In this document: one piece after another, positions 11,154 to 22,094 of the stretch
Layout of the letters: every line of letters starts with the position of its first letter
Numbering within the stretch: position 1 is the stretch's first letter
Assembly (NCBI GenBank): GCA_013350335.1
Contig: CM023535.1
Location: 37,074,069 to 37,138,068 of the forward strand
Direction of reading: 5' to 3'
Length of the DNA: 64,000 nt
DNA from: Chimonanthus salicifolius
Lineage: Eukaryota; Streptophyta; Magnoliopsida; Laurales; Calycanthaceae
Notes under the pieces: model-generated
The model's database searches: none
Told to the model about the DNA's origin: nothing
The model's input: the letters and a program-made list of their open reading frames with translations, nothing else
Position numbers and translations under genes: made by a program

Positions 11154-11746
11154 TTAACCTTTCATCAAGCTCATTTTTTTTTTGGTTAACTCTATTCTTA
11201 ATTCACGGTGTTCTCTCTTCTGATCATTTAATTCTCTTTGTAAGTCTGAGACAGTTAAGGGTTTATTTATAATATGAATTTTTTCTGCTCTATTCATAAG
11301 GTCAATCATGGAATAGGTTGGTGTGTGAAATGTTTCTTTCTCTTTTGTCCTTTTTGGATAATATGTTGTTTTATTACCATTTTCATTTTCTTCAAAGGAA
11401 ATTTTTGGTTGTGAACTTTCTCCTTCTTCTCCTCCCCCCAATTTTGAAATTTGGTTTAAAAATTGAACTCTTTTCTTTGGATCGGGTATGTTATCAACCA
11501 TTTCTAGAAGTAATTTTTGAGGGGCTGTGAGGACACGAATATGGATACCAAGATCTTCATTAGATGGTATCGACCATTTTTCATCAGATTCTTCATTATC
11601 TGAATGACATGTACATGTTTGGAATTGTATGATGAGCTGAACCTGAAGACTATTTTCTTCAATGTCAGTTGATGAATCAGATTCATATTCTTCTTCTTCT
11701 GAGGAACTTGAATCAGATTGTTCTTTTTCAATATTTTCCTCTTCAT
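11154..11746 (-). pseudogene. Viral ORF1: acidic and coiled-coil region, copy E
   Basis: From 11501 a 115-codon frame holds FLNQISKLGG, a Ser/Glu-rich linker and a heptad-like helix (LTVSDLQRELNDQKREHREL). Upstream, 11746-11504 is the Ser/Asp/Glu-rich segment after the zinc finger, read in a shifted frame. A homopolymer run near 11175-11185 breaks the coil from the protease. Function is not known; coiled coils in other caulimovirids serve virion-associated multimerisation. Confidence 0.65.
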
Positions 11747-11751
11747 TTTTG

Positions 11752-12339
11752 TTATGATATTTCTAAGTTTCTTTTTAGAGGAATTTTCTTTTTAAAGCAT
11801 TTATTTGAATAATGACCCTTTTTCCTGTAAGTATAACGAGTTGGAAAGTTGAGGATACATAAAAACAAGACACTGACACAATCAGATTGAGTTTCCCAAT
11901 TATCAGGGATTTTACTAGTACCTGTTTCAAGTTTAATATTGGGGTCTACTAAGTTTCCTGTTGTTTTGTCTCTGTAAAGGATTCTTCCGAATTCATCCAT
12001 CTTGACAGCATTTTCTATTTCAAGTCTTTGGGCTCCAATTAATCCATAATTCCACCATCCTCTTAATATTCTTTTGAAAGAGGTGGTTATCATGAGAAGC
12101 ATACTGTGAACCATTTGGACGATTTGATATTCTGTTAATCCATCTAAGTTCCATTCATATAAAGAATTTCCCGAATAGGTTAATTCTGAGGTGTAATTGT
12201 ATGGAGCCATTTTACCTATGATAATAATTCTCTGTCTCTGGCAATTTTACCTAGGGATTTCATTTCTTTAGACGATTTATTAATAAATTCTCTAAAGCAT
12301 AGACTCTTAGGATGCTGACTCCTTTTCCTCCCATATTGA
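11752..12339 (-). pseudogene. Viral ORF1: coat protein with large internal deletion, copy E
   Basis: The frame 12210-11752 retains the conserved coat core (NLDGLTEYQIVQMVHSM, RGWWNYGL.GAQRLE, GRILYRDKTTGNLVDP) and the zinc finger tail (RKKGHYSNKC), with the first finger Cys lost. Two deletions relative to copy B are visible: about 17 codons after MVHSML, and most of the C-terminal half between LCILN and the finger. The left end joins minisatellite near 12340. Confidence 0.85.
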
Positions 12340-12722
12340 CAAGTTTTTATAGTTTGTCCAATTTGTTCAGTTGGTCCAATTTGTCCTATTCGTCCAGTTA
12401 GACTAGCTTTTCCAATTTGTACACCTTGTCTACTTTTTCCAATTGGTTCTGTTTGTCCAATTTGTCCAGTTTGACCAATTTATCTAATTTGTCCAATTCG
12501 TATAGCTTGTCCTGTTGGTCAAGTTTGTCTACTTTGTCGAGTTGGTCCAATTTATCCAATTTGTGGAGTTTGTTCAGTTTGTGCAGTTCGTCCAGTTTGT
12601 TCAGTTTGTGCAGTTTGTCTTGTTTGACAACTTCGTCTACTTTACCAAGTTTGTCCACTATGTCCAGTTTATCCAATTCATACAGTTTGTCCACTCTGTC
12701 CTGTTCGTCCAGTTTAACTAGT
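12340..12722. repeat. Nonamer minisatellite array A2
   Basis: About 380 bp of CAGTTTGTC-type units (complement of array A1) bridging two viral pieces of opposite orientation: coat protein N-terminus (minus) on the left and ORF2 C-terminus (plus) on the right. Open frames inside reflect the 9-bp period only. Confidence 0.93.
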
Positions 12723-13128
12723 ATTTTGAAAAAAGGATAAATAGATTCTTGCTGACTATCTTCCCAAGAAGAAAGATAAACATGATCATGATTGGGATAG
12801 TAATCATGGTCCAGATGAAAATTTAGACGAAATTGCTTCTTATAATTCAGATGAAATTCTTGGAAAAAATATTGTTGGGTTAAGTCTCCGTTGGAATCCA
12901 GATTCAAAGGTTAACCCAGATGGTTCTATCACTGATTATAATCGTGGTGGTCAAAAGTTTTGGTATTCATCTCCAAAGTTTGACTCATCTCAAGCTGTTG
13001 AGCCATCTTCCGTCGTTCCTCAACCTTCCAAGTCTTCCGCTCAAAATGAAATGTTGTTGTATCGCTCTATGTTGATAGAAAAAGAAAAGAGTTGGTGCTC
13101 TCAGAAGAATGAAAAGAAGAAAAATTAA
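12723..13128 (+). pseudogene. Viral ORF2 C-terminal part, copy A
   Basis: Plus-strand match to the ORF2 tail: helix ending in LPKKK-like sequence (frameshifted at the start), Asp-rich patch, then NPDGSITDYNRGGQKFWYSS and a Ser/Lys-rich end ending in TAA at 13126-13128. It carries an extended C-terminus compared with copies B and E, so it belongs to a different sublineage, like copy C. The N-terminal two thirds are absent, replaced by array A2. Confidence 0.8.
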
Positions 13129-13635
13129 ATTAAAATCTGAAGACTGGATGAAAAGTTGATCTACATTATTGCATTATGAAAAGTTGATCCTGCATTATTG
13201 GTATCAGATACAGAACGCATGCTCAACTTTTGATGGGGGGAGATCATAGTAGATTTACAAGAAAAATAGGTGTCGTTGTGTTATTAGAAGCATTAAAGTT
13301 GATGTTACAAATGTCATCTCAAGAATTATTGACAAGACAAAAGTTGTCTCAAGGATTAAAGGCTTGAAAAAAAGGTCAAAAGCACTCAAGGATCAAAGGC
13401 CACATGTGTACATTATGGTGTTACTATTTCACCTACCATTGGTAACCTTTTGTCAAAAGTTTCACTATTCCTCTGGTGACTTTTTGTAAAGTTATTTGTT
13501 TTTTAGTTCTTTAGTGCATAGAAAGAGATTCCACCTTATCACTTTTTTTTCCATCTTTTCCTCTAAGTGTGCCATGTGTCATTAGGACCCCTTCCTTTGG
13601 TCGGAAAGGAAGATGTTTTGTCCCCTCTCTCCATC
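13129..13635 (+). promoter_or_regulatory. Viral intergenic region, copy A, with degenerate primer site
   Basis: Between the ORF2 stop and the TATA box. A degenerate initiator tRNA-Met primer site, TTGGTATCAGATAC, is at 13198-13211 (last bases diverged). The word AAAGTTG recurs (about 13153, 13180, 13331), echoing the GAAGAAAAGTT motif of the other copies. No gene seen. Confidence 0.7.
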
Positions 13636-13643
13636 TATATAAG
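13636..13643 (+). promoter_or_regulatory. Viral TATA box, copy A
   Basis: TATATAAG in the context CCATCTATATAAGGAG, the same context as on the minus strand in copies B, C and D. Position before the leader and sORFs fits the pregenomic RNA promoter of a caulimovirid. Confidence 0.82.
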
Positions 13644-13795
13644 GAGAAGAGTTTGCTTTGTTTTGGGGGGGAGTTTTCAATATCAGTTTCAAAGCAAGTT
13701 TTTTTATCAAGTTTAGAAAGTTGAGTGTGAAGCTCAAGTGTGCCGAAGCTCAAGTCTCAAGTATCTTGTAAACAATTTGTAAGTATTTCAATAAT

Positions 13796-14083
13796 ATGTT
13801 TTGTATTTTATTATGTCTAAAAAGGTTGACTTTACTTAAACATTTTAATACTTGTGTTGAGCACTTAGAAAAATTAGATAGAATTATCAAAAGAACTAGT
13901 AGTGACTTGCAACGAAGTCCCTGTGCTCGTCGATGTGCTCATCATTGTCCTCATCATCAACTCCTTGAATATCGTCGTAATGCTGTAGTTCGTACTTATT
14001 CTTCTTTACAATTGTGTAAATTTAGACTAGAAGATCAATTTGGAAATGTTAGGAAGAATTTGAGCTATTTAACCGGTGTTTGA
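13796..14083 (+). CDS. Viral leader sORF1-like, copy A (95 codons)
   Basis: Open frame in the leader between TATA box and movement protein. Its C-terminal half aligns with sORF1 of copies C and D (His/Arg-rich middle, then a YRR...V.TYSSLQL-type segment, then KFR.E). The N-terminus differs and the ATG may be an artefact of leader divergence. Very basic and Cys/His-rich, no membrane segment. sORF2 seems deleted behind it. No function can be assigned; relic status likely. Confidence 0.5.
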   Translation: MFCILLCLKRLTLLKHFNTCVEHLEKLDRIIKRTSSDLQRSPCARRCAHHCPHHQLLEYRRNAVVRTYSSLQLCKFRLEDQFGNVRKNLSYLTGV

Positions 14084-14165
14084 TTATCAGATTTTCTTTA
14101 GAGTTTTTTATTTCCTTGTGCAATTTGCATTTTTGTGTGCTGCTTGGAAAAGTTAGAGCACCAGA

Positions 14166-14216
14166 GGTCGCATAACAAGTCCCGCTTTAGCTGTGGATAG
14201 GCGCTTAGGGCAGTAA
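14166..14216 (+). promoter_or_regulatory. Conserved pre-movement-protein element, copy A
   Basis: Reads GGTCGCATAACAAGTCCCGC followed by CTTTAGCTG...GGGCAGTAAATCATTGACAG. The same block precedes the movement protein in copies B, C and D. Here GTAAGT is changed to CAAGT. Likely a cis-acting leader element; role unknown. Confidence 0.65.
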
Positions 14217-14256
14217 ATCATTGACAGGCCGCTCTAGTTTTCCTACAACCCACAAT

Positions 14257-15050
14257 ATGGAAAGAACTAAAGGAAAGAAGAAACTTTTTAAAAATCTGTT
14301 TAAATCATTTCAAAATCCTTCTAACAAATCTGATGTCTCTTCGTTTTTATATCAAACTGCTATGTCTGGTTTTATGTCTAGTAATTTAGAAAATGAGACA
14401 AAATCTGAAAAATTAAAAAATTCAGAAGAAATTGTTTTTGAAAACTTTGATCAAACAATATCAAATTGGAAAATGCCTTCCTTGCCTATAACAGAAGTAT
14501 ATAGCAATGGAACCTTTGAAGAACAGAATGACTATCATATTAAAATTGTTGAAAATATTATTTCCTTATCTGGAGGAAAACAGACCATTAAGCTTTTAGA
14601 TCAAAGAGTTATTCAACAAATTAAATCAAAATACAATTACCTGCATATCGGATTAATTCAGGTAGGAATTAAACCTCTGTTCAGATTAGGATTAAATGCC
14701 TCTGTCTGTGTTTATGTTCGAGATCAAAGACATGATGAGTTTGATGATTCGCTATATGCTATGGTTGAATCTAGTCTATGTCATGGTGCTGCCTACTTCA
14801 ACTGCCTCCCAAATATTACAGTTGATGTTCATGATGAAGTTGTCATAGATTGTGCTACTCTTGGATTTCAACGTAAAAGGTTAAAAATTAGTCAAAAAAG
14901 TAAACCTTTTGCTATAATATATAGAGTGTTTTACAAATCAATGATGTCTCTGTTTCCCATGGTTGCCTATGAACAAAAAGTTGAAAGAGAGAAAACAACT
15001 ATTCTTTCGGAAACAAATTTTAACAATAATGTATTCATTCCAAAAGTAAT
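14257..15050 (+). pseudogene. Viral ORF1: movement protein, copy A, truncated by array
   Basis: The ATG at 14257 opens about 265 codons without a stop. A basic N-terminus (KGKKKLFKNLFKSF) and Ser-rich segment precede the core: FENFDQ.ISNWK, YNYLHIGLIQVGIKPLFR, VYVRDQRHDEFDDSLYAMVESSLCHGAAYF, hydrophobic strands, then NFNNNVFIPKVI. This fits the 30K-type movement domain at the N-terminus of caulimovirid polyproteins, which acts at plasmodesmata. It is the most intact movement frame in the window, but the C-terminus is replaced by minisatellite and the fused frame runs on to 15171. Confidence 0.85.
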
Positions 15051-15134
15051 TAATTCGTCCAGTTTGTCAACTTTGCCAGTTCGTCCAGTTATTCTAGCAT
15101 GTCCACTATGCCCATTTTGTTCACTTTGCTCACT
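15051..15134. repeat. Nonamer minisatellite array A3 (short)
   Basis: Only about nine units, joining the movement protein of copy A (plus) to the ORF2 end of copy B (minus). Even this short inverted junction carries the same repeat family. Confidence 0.88.
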
Positions 15135-15136
15135 AT

Positions 15137-16456
15137 TCAAATCTTCTTTTTCATTAATTCTTTTGCTTTAGCAGAATTTTTTCGGAATAATTCAGCTAAC
15201 CGAGATTCCTTTTCGACTTCTTTTTCTTTTCCTTTGTCTTTTGCTGAAGAATACCAAAACTTTCCACCACGAAGATATTCTGTAACTGAGCCATCAGGAT
15301 TAACATGAGAGTCAAGATCCCATCAAGGATGGAGATCTTCATGAGGCACAACTTCATCATCAAGATTTTCTTCTGGATCATGATTACTATCCCAATCATG
15401 ATCACCAAATTTTTTCTTTGTGAGATAGTCTTCTAAAATTTGTTTAATCTTTTCTTCAAAATTGACGGAGTTAACAGACATGTCCATTGGCTCAGGAGAT
15501 TTTTCTCGAGCAATTTCTTTGGCAATCTTTTTGGCCAAGAGATTAGCCATGAGCATTTCATTCTCAAAAGGCTTTTCTTCAGGAAGAGGAATTTCTTCTT
15601 TAACAAGAGGAGAGATTTGATTCAGAATTCTCTCGTAAGTATCATTTTCAATCTTAAGCCACCACTTTTGATAAAAAGTATGATAAAGAGATGGTAAACC
15701 ATATAAGTCCTTTTTTACTTCAAACTTCCATTGGAAAATATAAGGGATATGAAATTTAGCAAAGAAGCGAAGCATATTGATGGATTCGCATGGAACCTTT
15801 TCTTCAACTTGAGAAAACTTAATAAACAACTAACGAAAATTATCAAGAAGGATTTTCTGAGAAGCACCAAAATATGACCACCAGGTGAAGAGGAACCAGG
15901 ATGGGAAATTACGATGAATAGGAGTGACATCAGGGCTTTCTTATTTGAATCTGATGAACCAGGAATGATTATATTGGCGATTTTGCCACATCAAAGCAAA
16001 TTTCCAGGCATCAATATAAACCCAATAATTAAAGAACTCAGTCGAATTGTATAATTGGACTGATTTTGTCATGTGCAAGGGACCATCCCAATCTTCCTCA
16101 GTAAGGATTTTGAGAATAGTGAACTTTGAGTAAGTGATGATACCATTTGCATTCTTATTGTGGAAGATGAGGACACTTTTCGTCTGATGTAAAATATTGA
16201 GATACCAATCTCTAGTTTTCCTTTTATCAGGGGAATAATAATGAAGCCCCTTCCCAAAGAGAAAATAAACATTATCTTCTACAGATCTTTCTTCCATAAG
16301 ACAATCTGAAGTAACAAGAATTCTGTTACCAGTGTAAAGATATAATTCTAATTGACTTGGGTCTTTTGTTGGAGTAAAACCCTTTTGGCTTTCTTCTTGA
16401 TCTGCCAATTTCTCATTCCCTTTTTTATTCATGAACGGGGAAGAACTACTTGCCAT
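15137..16456 (-). pseudogene. Viral ORF2, copy B, with several stops
   Basis: ATG at 16456, overlapping the ORF1 stop (16446-16448) by 11 nt; TGA at 15137-15139. Same tryptophan-rich protein as copy E. In-frame stops appear near 15941, near 15830 and at 15323 (CGA to TGA before WDLDS). Between the Lys/Glu helix and its continuation it has an extra SPEPMDMSVNSVNF stretch absent from copy E but present in copy C-type sequences, so E probably lost it. C-terminus PDGS.TEYLRGGKFWYSS is recognisable. Confidence 0.82.
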
Positions 16457-17300
16457 TTTGTCGTCCCTGAAGAAATTCTCTAGTAAGAAAGTCAGGGAGA
16501 GAGTTAGCATTTCCATTAATAAATTCAATCTTAAATTCAAAAACTGATAAAATGGCTTGCCATCTAGCAAATATTTGCTTAGAGACAAGATTTTTGACAT
16601 CTTTTTCTAGAATTTCTTTTGCTGCTTTAGCATCAACTCTGATCAGAAATTCTTTGTTCAATAAATCAAGTTGGAATTTCGTCACACATTTGGTAAGAAC
16701 TTCCTTTTTGATGGTTGAATATTTCTTTTGTGCTTCATTCCATAATCCAGAATTGAATCTTATTAATTCTTCTTTTGAGTTTTTTTGTTGTAAGAGGATT
16801 CCACCATATCCGACATCAGAGGCATCATTTGAAAAGCCAATCCATTTTCTTTTACTATTCTTTTGAAAATACCCAAGTGTTTCCAATGTTGTAACACAGA
16901 TTCTGAAAAAATAAGAATATCATCAATGTAAACAATGGCAAACTGGGTGTAAGACGAGAAAATATTATTCATAATATTCTGAAATTCAGACGGAGCATTT
17001 TTCAATCCAAAAGGCATAACATTCCATTCATAATGCCCCATTAGAACATTGAATGCAGTTTTATATCTATCTTTTTCTTTTATCTGGATCTGGCAAAATC
17101 CTGATTTTAAATCAAATTTTGAAAATATTTTGGCATTGTTTAATCTATTTAGCAAATCCTGAGTATTAGGCAAAGGATACCTAATAGATTGAAGAACTTT
17201 GTTTAATGGTTTATAATTGATTACCAATCTTTGTTTCAAAAAAAAAAAAATTTGATTACCAATCTTGGAACTCCTCTTTCGATTTCAGCGGCCTTTTCAA
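16446..17300 (-). pseudogene. Viral ORF1: reverse transcriptase fused to RNase H by deletion, copy B
   Basis: The RT frame 17239-16865 keeps [21 protein letters not shown] and [12 protein letters not shown] deletion then joins RT residues ...KENGLAF directly, out of frame, to the RNase H start (NDASDVGYGGILLQQ), removing the thumb and connection present in copies C and E. RNase H keeps DASD, KKEVLT, RVDAKAA and LPDFLT. A poly(A) micro-insertion (17232-17251) lies near the RT N-terminus. Confidence 0.85.
17217..17266. mobile_element. Micro poly(A) insertion with 15-bp target duplication
   Basis: TTGATTACCAATCTT occurs at 17217-17231 and again at 17252-17266, flanking a 20-base insert TGTTTC plus A-run. 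Copies C and E lack both the insert and the second copy. This is the signature of an extremely truncated target-primed (LINE/SINE-type) retroinsertion. Confidence 0.7.
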
Positions 17301-18050
17301 CATAAAATGCCGTTCAGCTTCAAGGGGATTTGCTTTTTCTGATTAATCCTTTCATCAGAAGATCATTGATTTCTTCTTGGGAAAGCTTTAAATGAGCAGC
17401 ATCCATTTGAGATGGACGAGCTTTAGTAGGAATATCCTTTTCATTAAAATCTTTTACATATGGTAATACTACTATGTGTCTTTTTCTATTCCAAAAGGCT
17501 GATGGTAATTTAGAGCAACATTCTTCTTCAATCTGTTTGGTGAATTCTTCTAATTTTATTTAAAATTTTTTTTTCTCTAATTCTTTTGTCATTTGGACAC
17601 ATTTAATTTCAATTTTTAATCCATTTATGTAATTTTCTCTTGTGGCAATAATTTGATTTATCCTTTGGATTTTCGTCTCACAAGGATCATCTATAAAATC
17701 AAGATTTACTTCAATCCCTTTGATATTTGTAGAAATTCCTTTTGTTGTTACATAAAAGGGTTGGATTTGAAGAATAAATAGAGATCCAAGGAGTACATCA
17801 TTAACAATATCTTCTGAAATAATAAAGGGTGAAGTAACACAGACTCCTTTCATGCAAACATGAACATTTGGGATTTTTCTTTCTATGGAAATAGTCGTTC
17901 CATTAGCGGCAGAAACAAACTGTTTTGATTCATTTGTAAATTGAATAGGAACGATTCTAAGTCAGATAACATTTAAGTCAGCACCAGTGTCAATTATGGC
18001 ATTAACAATCTTCTCAAAGTTTTTTATTTTTATTTTTACCTGAACTCTCC
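17301..18050 (-). pseudogene. Viral ORF1: protease and protease-RT linker, copy B
   Basis: Protease active site IIDTGADLNVI lies at about 17960-18000, at the end of the frame 18462-17962, and is intact. The body continues in a shifted frame from about 17853 (GVCVTSPFIISEDIVNDVLLGS). The Lys/Glu-rich linker 17560-17700 and the sequence up to the RT N-terminus carry further breaks. Compared with copy E the catalytic triplet is normal, so inactivation here comes from frameshifts. Confidence 0.8.
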
Positions 18051-18986
18051 ACTGTTGGTAAATACATTTTGTAGGAATTACACCAGTAGAGATTCTGCTA
18101 ATTTCTCCTTTAATTCTTTGGACAAATTTTTCTTCATCATATTTTTCAATAGCACCATCATTTTCTAACCAAGTTAACCTTTCATCAAGCTCATTTTGTT
18201 TTTTGGTTAACGCTAATCTTAATTCACGAAGTTCTCTCTTTTGATCATTTAATTCTCTTTGTAAGTCTGAGAGAGTTAAGGGTTTATTTATAGTATGAAT
18301 TTTTTCTGCTCTATTCATGAGGTCAATCATGGAATAGGTTGGTGTGTGAAATGTTTCTTTCTCTTTTATCCTTTTTGAATAATATGGTGTTTTATCATCA
18401 TTTCCATTTTCTTCAAAGGAAATTTTTGGTTGTGAACTTTCTCCTTCTTCTCCTTTCTCCAATTTTGAAATTTGATTTAAAAATTGAACTTTTTCTCTGG
18501 ATCGGGTATGTTATCAACCATTTCTAGAAGTAATTTTTGAGGGGTAGTGAGGACACGAATGTGGATACCAAGATCTTCATCAGATGGTATCGACCATTCT
18601 CCTTCAGATTCTTCATCATCTGAATGACATGTACATGATTGGAATTGTTTGATGAGCTGAACCTGAGGACTATTTTCTTTAAAGTCAGTTGAAGAATCAG
18701 ATTCATATTCTTCTTCTTCTTCTGAGGAACTTGAATCAGATTGTTCTTGTTCAGTATTTTCCTCTTCATTTTTTGTATTGATTTTTCTAAGTTTCTTTTT
18801 AGAAGTATTTTCTTTTTTAAAGCATTTACTTGAATAATGACCCTTTTTCCTGCAAGTATAACAAATCGGAACATTTTCTTTTATATATTTCTTTTTGAAA
18901 TATTTTCTAGATTTTCTTTTGAATGGGATGAGGTCATCGGATTTTCTCTGTTTTTTATATCTTCCAGGTTTATATTTTCTTACCAT
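18051..18986 (-). pseudogene. Viral ORF1: CCHC zinc finger, acidic segment and coiled coil, copy B
   Basis: From 18986: Lys/Arg-rich lead, finger CYTCRKKGHYSSKC (C-x2-C-x4-H-x4-C), Lys-rich spacer, Ser then Glu/Asp stretch (SSSSEEEEEYESDSS), CTCHSDDEE, then, after a frameshift near 18480, FLNQISKLE and the DLQRELNDQKREL coil. CCHC fingers of caulimovirid coat proteins bind the pregenomic RNA during packaging. The finger is complete here, unlike in copy E. Confidence 0.82.
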
Positions 18987-20083
18987 TTTGTTTCTTCTAT
19001 TCGGAGTAAATCTAGAACGCGAAGGTTTTCTTTTTGATTCAGGTGTTTGATCTAAACCAAACTAGAAACAAAAATCTCCTAATTCTTTATCTCCAGAATA
19101 TTTTCTCATTTTTTCAGCTTGTTTACTGATCTTTAAATCAGTACAAAGATTCATTCCAACTTTGTTAATTCTTTGTATAATTCCTCCGAACGTCAGCAAA
19201 CTGTAATTAATAGTACCGTGCATTTCTTCTCTCAAGGAGTTACGCACCTTTTCAGCAAATAAGGGTAGTAATCCTGAAATAAATCTTTCTTTCCAAATAT
19301 CAGAATTACAATCATTTAGTTTGGTAGACTTTTGACAAGAATACATCTCTATACCAACAAAATTCTCCTAAATTTCTACATCTCAAGCGATGTAATTGCT
19401 GTCTATTTTTCTCCTTAATCAGAGCAATTCCTTTAGTGAATTCATTGAGGATGCATAGAAGCAAGACACTAACACAATCAGATTGAGTTTCCCAATTATC
19501 AGGGATTTGACTAGTACCTGCTTCAAGCTTAACATTGGGGTCAACTAAATTTCCTGTGGTTTTGTCTCTATAAAGGATTCTTCCAAATTCATCCATTTTG
19601 ACAGCACTCTCAATTTCAAGTCTTTGAGCTCCTGTTAATCCATAATTCCACCATCCTCTTAATATTCTATTGAAAGAGGTGGTTATCATCAGAAAGATAT
19701 TTCTTGGAGTATTTCCTCTGACTTCACATGCATTACAGTATATTAACATACTGTGAACCATTTGGGACAATTTGATATTCTGTTAATCCATCTAAGTTCC
19801 ACTCATATAAAGAATTTCCTGAATAGGTTAATTCTGAGGTGTAAGTGTATGGAGCTTCTTCGAGTTGTAGATCAACAGGGGTTGGTCTAGGATAATAATT
19901 CTTTGTCTCTACCAATTTTACCTGAGGATTCCATTTCTTTAGACGATTTATTAATAAATCCTCTGAAGCAGAGACTCTTAGGATGCTAAATCCTTTTCCT
20001 CCCATATTGAGGCTTTTCATCTTATTGGATAATTCTTTTTGCATTTCGTCTGTCATTGTGAATGGTCCTTCTTGCAAAATAAT
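18987..20083 (-). pseudogene. Viral ORF1: coat protein core, copy B
   Basis: Fullest coat region in the window, in three frames: 20077-19733 (MTDEMQKELSNKMKSLNMGGKG...YYPRPTPVDLQ), 19770-19312 (SMLIYCNACEVRGNTPRN, RGWWNYGLTGAQRLE, DKTTGNLVDP) and 19346-19062 (IWKERFISGLLPLFAEKVR). The first break is a 1-base change near 19765; others are near 19312-19370. The last motif resembles the capsid C-terminal helical segment before the finger in caulimovirids. Structural protein of the virion. Confidence 0.82.
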
Positions 20084-20940
20084 TCATTTAGGTAATTGTC
20101 TGGGAACATAAACTGCATTGGCTGAGCTTTCTTCTAATTTTGCTTCTTTATCTCTATCGGGTTTTAATTTGATTGTTCTTTCTATTCGATCTGTTTGTTC
20201 TCCAATGGTTAATAGACATAGATTGGTGTAATTGTTTTGTCCAATTATATCTCCAATACCTACACCTATGTCTCCAGCATTTGGGTCTGATTTTGATTCA
20301 TAAATAGATGCATTTTTTACAGGCATGGCATAATTCTTGGTTTCTGTATTAGGGATAGAGAAATATCAAGTTTCTTCCAAGGTGGGTGAGATTTATCAAC
20401 TTCTTTTCCTTCAGTGTCTTTCCAGGTTCCTGTTGTCTTTCCTATAACTCTTATTTGTTCTGGGTTTTGAGTTTCTTTTTCTTTGATTTTCCCTTTTTTA
20501 AAATTTTCCATGAACCAGTCAAAGAAAGGTATATTTCTTTCTTCTTCCTCCATTTGGAAATATCATAATTCTCTCATCTTATCCTTTTCTTCTTTGTTAA
20601 ACTATTTAAAGAACCAATCTTTTAAAGGGTGATTTTTCAAATTTTCTCTAAGATATGTTTTATCAATTTCAAATTTTTTGATAGGTATTTCTTCTCGCTT
20701 TTGAATGCTAACCATTCTTATGGCTCCTTGGAGAAAATTACTCTCACTAGGGTTATAGGTTTTTTGTGATGAAGTTCTTTTATACATAGGGTGTTCGATT
20801 CCACTTTCTTTGTTTCTAAAAGCTTTTTGATCCATTTCTTCCTTTTCACTACTCCTTTGGTCATCATCTATTTTTTCTAATTTAAAACTTTTTCTTCCTT
20901 CCATATAACCGGCAAAACTTCTCCTAGCTTTTTCCATTTT
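20084..20940 (-). pseudogene. Viral ORF1: linker between movement and coat domains, copy B
   Basis: Three broken frames (20937-20602, 20553-20317, 20326-20084). Features are an Asp/Glu-rich stretch (EEIDDDQRSSEKEEMDQ-like), YKRTSS, PLKDWFFK, IPFFDWFMENF, and NYTNLCLLTIGEQTDRIERTIKL before the coat N-terminus. A stop at 20082 replaces the Gly of LPKGIILQ. I recognise no defined domain; the TIGEQ segment may belong to the coat N-arm. Confidence 0.65.
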
Positions 20941-21845
20941 TCTCCTAAAATTGACTTCAACATTTCCATTTGGTAATTTAAGTATACTTTATAAATCATC
21001 TGTTATTTCATTTACTCTTGGGGTGACATCTTCTATTTGCCAATTTCCTGGGAGAACAACTTCTTCCCAACTGATGACTTTTGGGATGAACACATTATTG
21101 TTAAAGTTTGTTTCCATGAGAACTGGAGTTTTTTCTTTATCAACCTTATCTCTATAGGCTATCATGGGAAAGACAGAGATATAGATTTATAGAACACACG
21201 ATAAACTATAGTAAAAGGTTTACTTCTTGGACTCATCTTTAATCCTTTACATTGAAATCCAATAGTTGCACAATCAAGAACATCATCATCATGAGCATCA
21301 ATTGTGATATTGGGAAAACAGTTAAAATAAACAGGTCCATGACAGAGACTTGATTCGATCATAGCATAAAGTGAATCATCAAACTCATCATGTCTCTGAT
21401 TTCGCACATAAGCACACACTGAAACATTTAATCCTATTCGAAACAGTGGTTTGATTCCTACCTGAATTAATCCTATGTGCAGGTAATTGTATTTGGTTCT
21501 GATTTGTTCAATAATTCTTTTATCAAGAACTTTAATTGTCTATTTTCCTCTAGAGAGAGAAACAATTTTTTCAACAGTTTTTATGTGGTAATCATTTTGC
21601 TCTTCAAACATGCCATTGCTATATATTTTTGTTACAGGCAAGGCTGGCAACTTCCAATTGGATATCGCTTGGTCAAAATTTTCATATATCATTTCTTCTG
21701 AATTTTCTTTTTCTAAGCTATTATGGGTAAAACAGGTTAAAGCAGACTGATAGGATGAAGAAGACGAATTAGATCTATTAGAAGGATACTGAAATGATTT
21801 AAACCAATTCTTAAAAAGTTTTGTTTTTCCCTTAGAATTTTCCAT
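20941..21845 (-). pseudogene. Viral ORF1: movement protein, copy B
   Basis: ATG at 21845. Basic N-terminus KTKLFKNWFKSF, then ENFDQAISNWKLPALP. A TAG at 21540-21542 replaces the Gln of GGKQTIK; the frame continues through NYLHIGLIQVGIKPLFR and CAYVRNQRHDEFDDSLYAMIESSLCHG until a 1-base deletion near 21185 shifts it. The same TAG is in copy D, indicating shared ancestry after that mutation. Movement-domain identity rests on conservation with copy A and on its N-terminal position. Confidence 0.82.
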
Positions 21846-21871
21846 TTTTGTAACTCGTAAGAAACAAGAAG

Positions 21872-21946
21872 AGTTCTGTCAACGATTTACTGCCCTTAAT
21901 GCCTGATCACGGCCTGAAGCGGGGACTTACAACGCGACCACACTCT
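21872..21946 (-). promoter_or_regulatory. Conserved pre-movement-protein element, copy B
   Basis: In viral sense: AAGAGTGTGGTCGCGTTGTA, then AGTCCCCGCTTC, GCCGTGATCAGGC and GGGCAGTAAATCGTTGACAG, 27-100 bases before the ATG. It contains GTAAGT, a strong 5' splice-site match. Shared with copies A, C and D. Confidence 0.65.
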
Positions 21947-22094
21947 TAAAAAGATAAATGAGCCACAGAAGTGGAGAATAAGAAGGAAAATAAAAACTCT
22001 AAAGAGAATTGGATAGATCAACTTGGCTAAAAAGCTTCAGATCCTGGATAATAAATTTAATTCATCTACATCTTTTTTTTTTTTAAACACAGAT

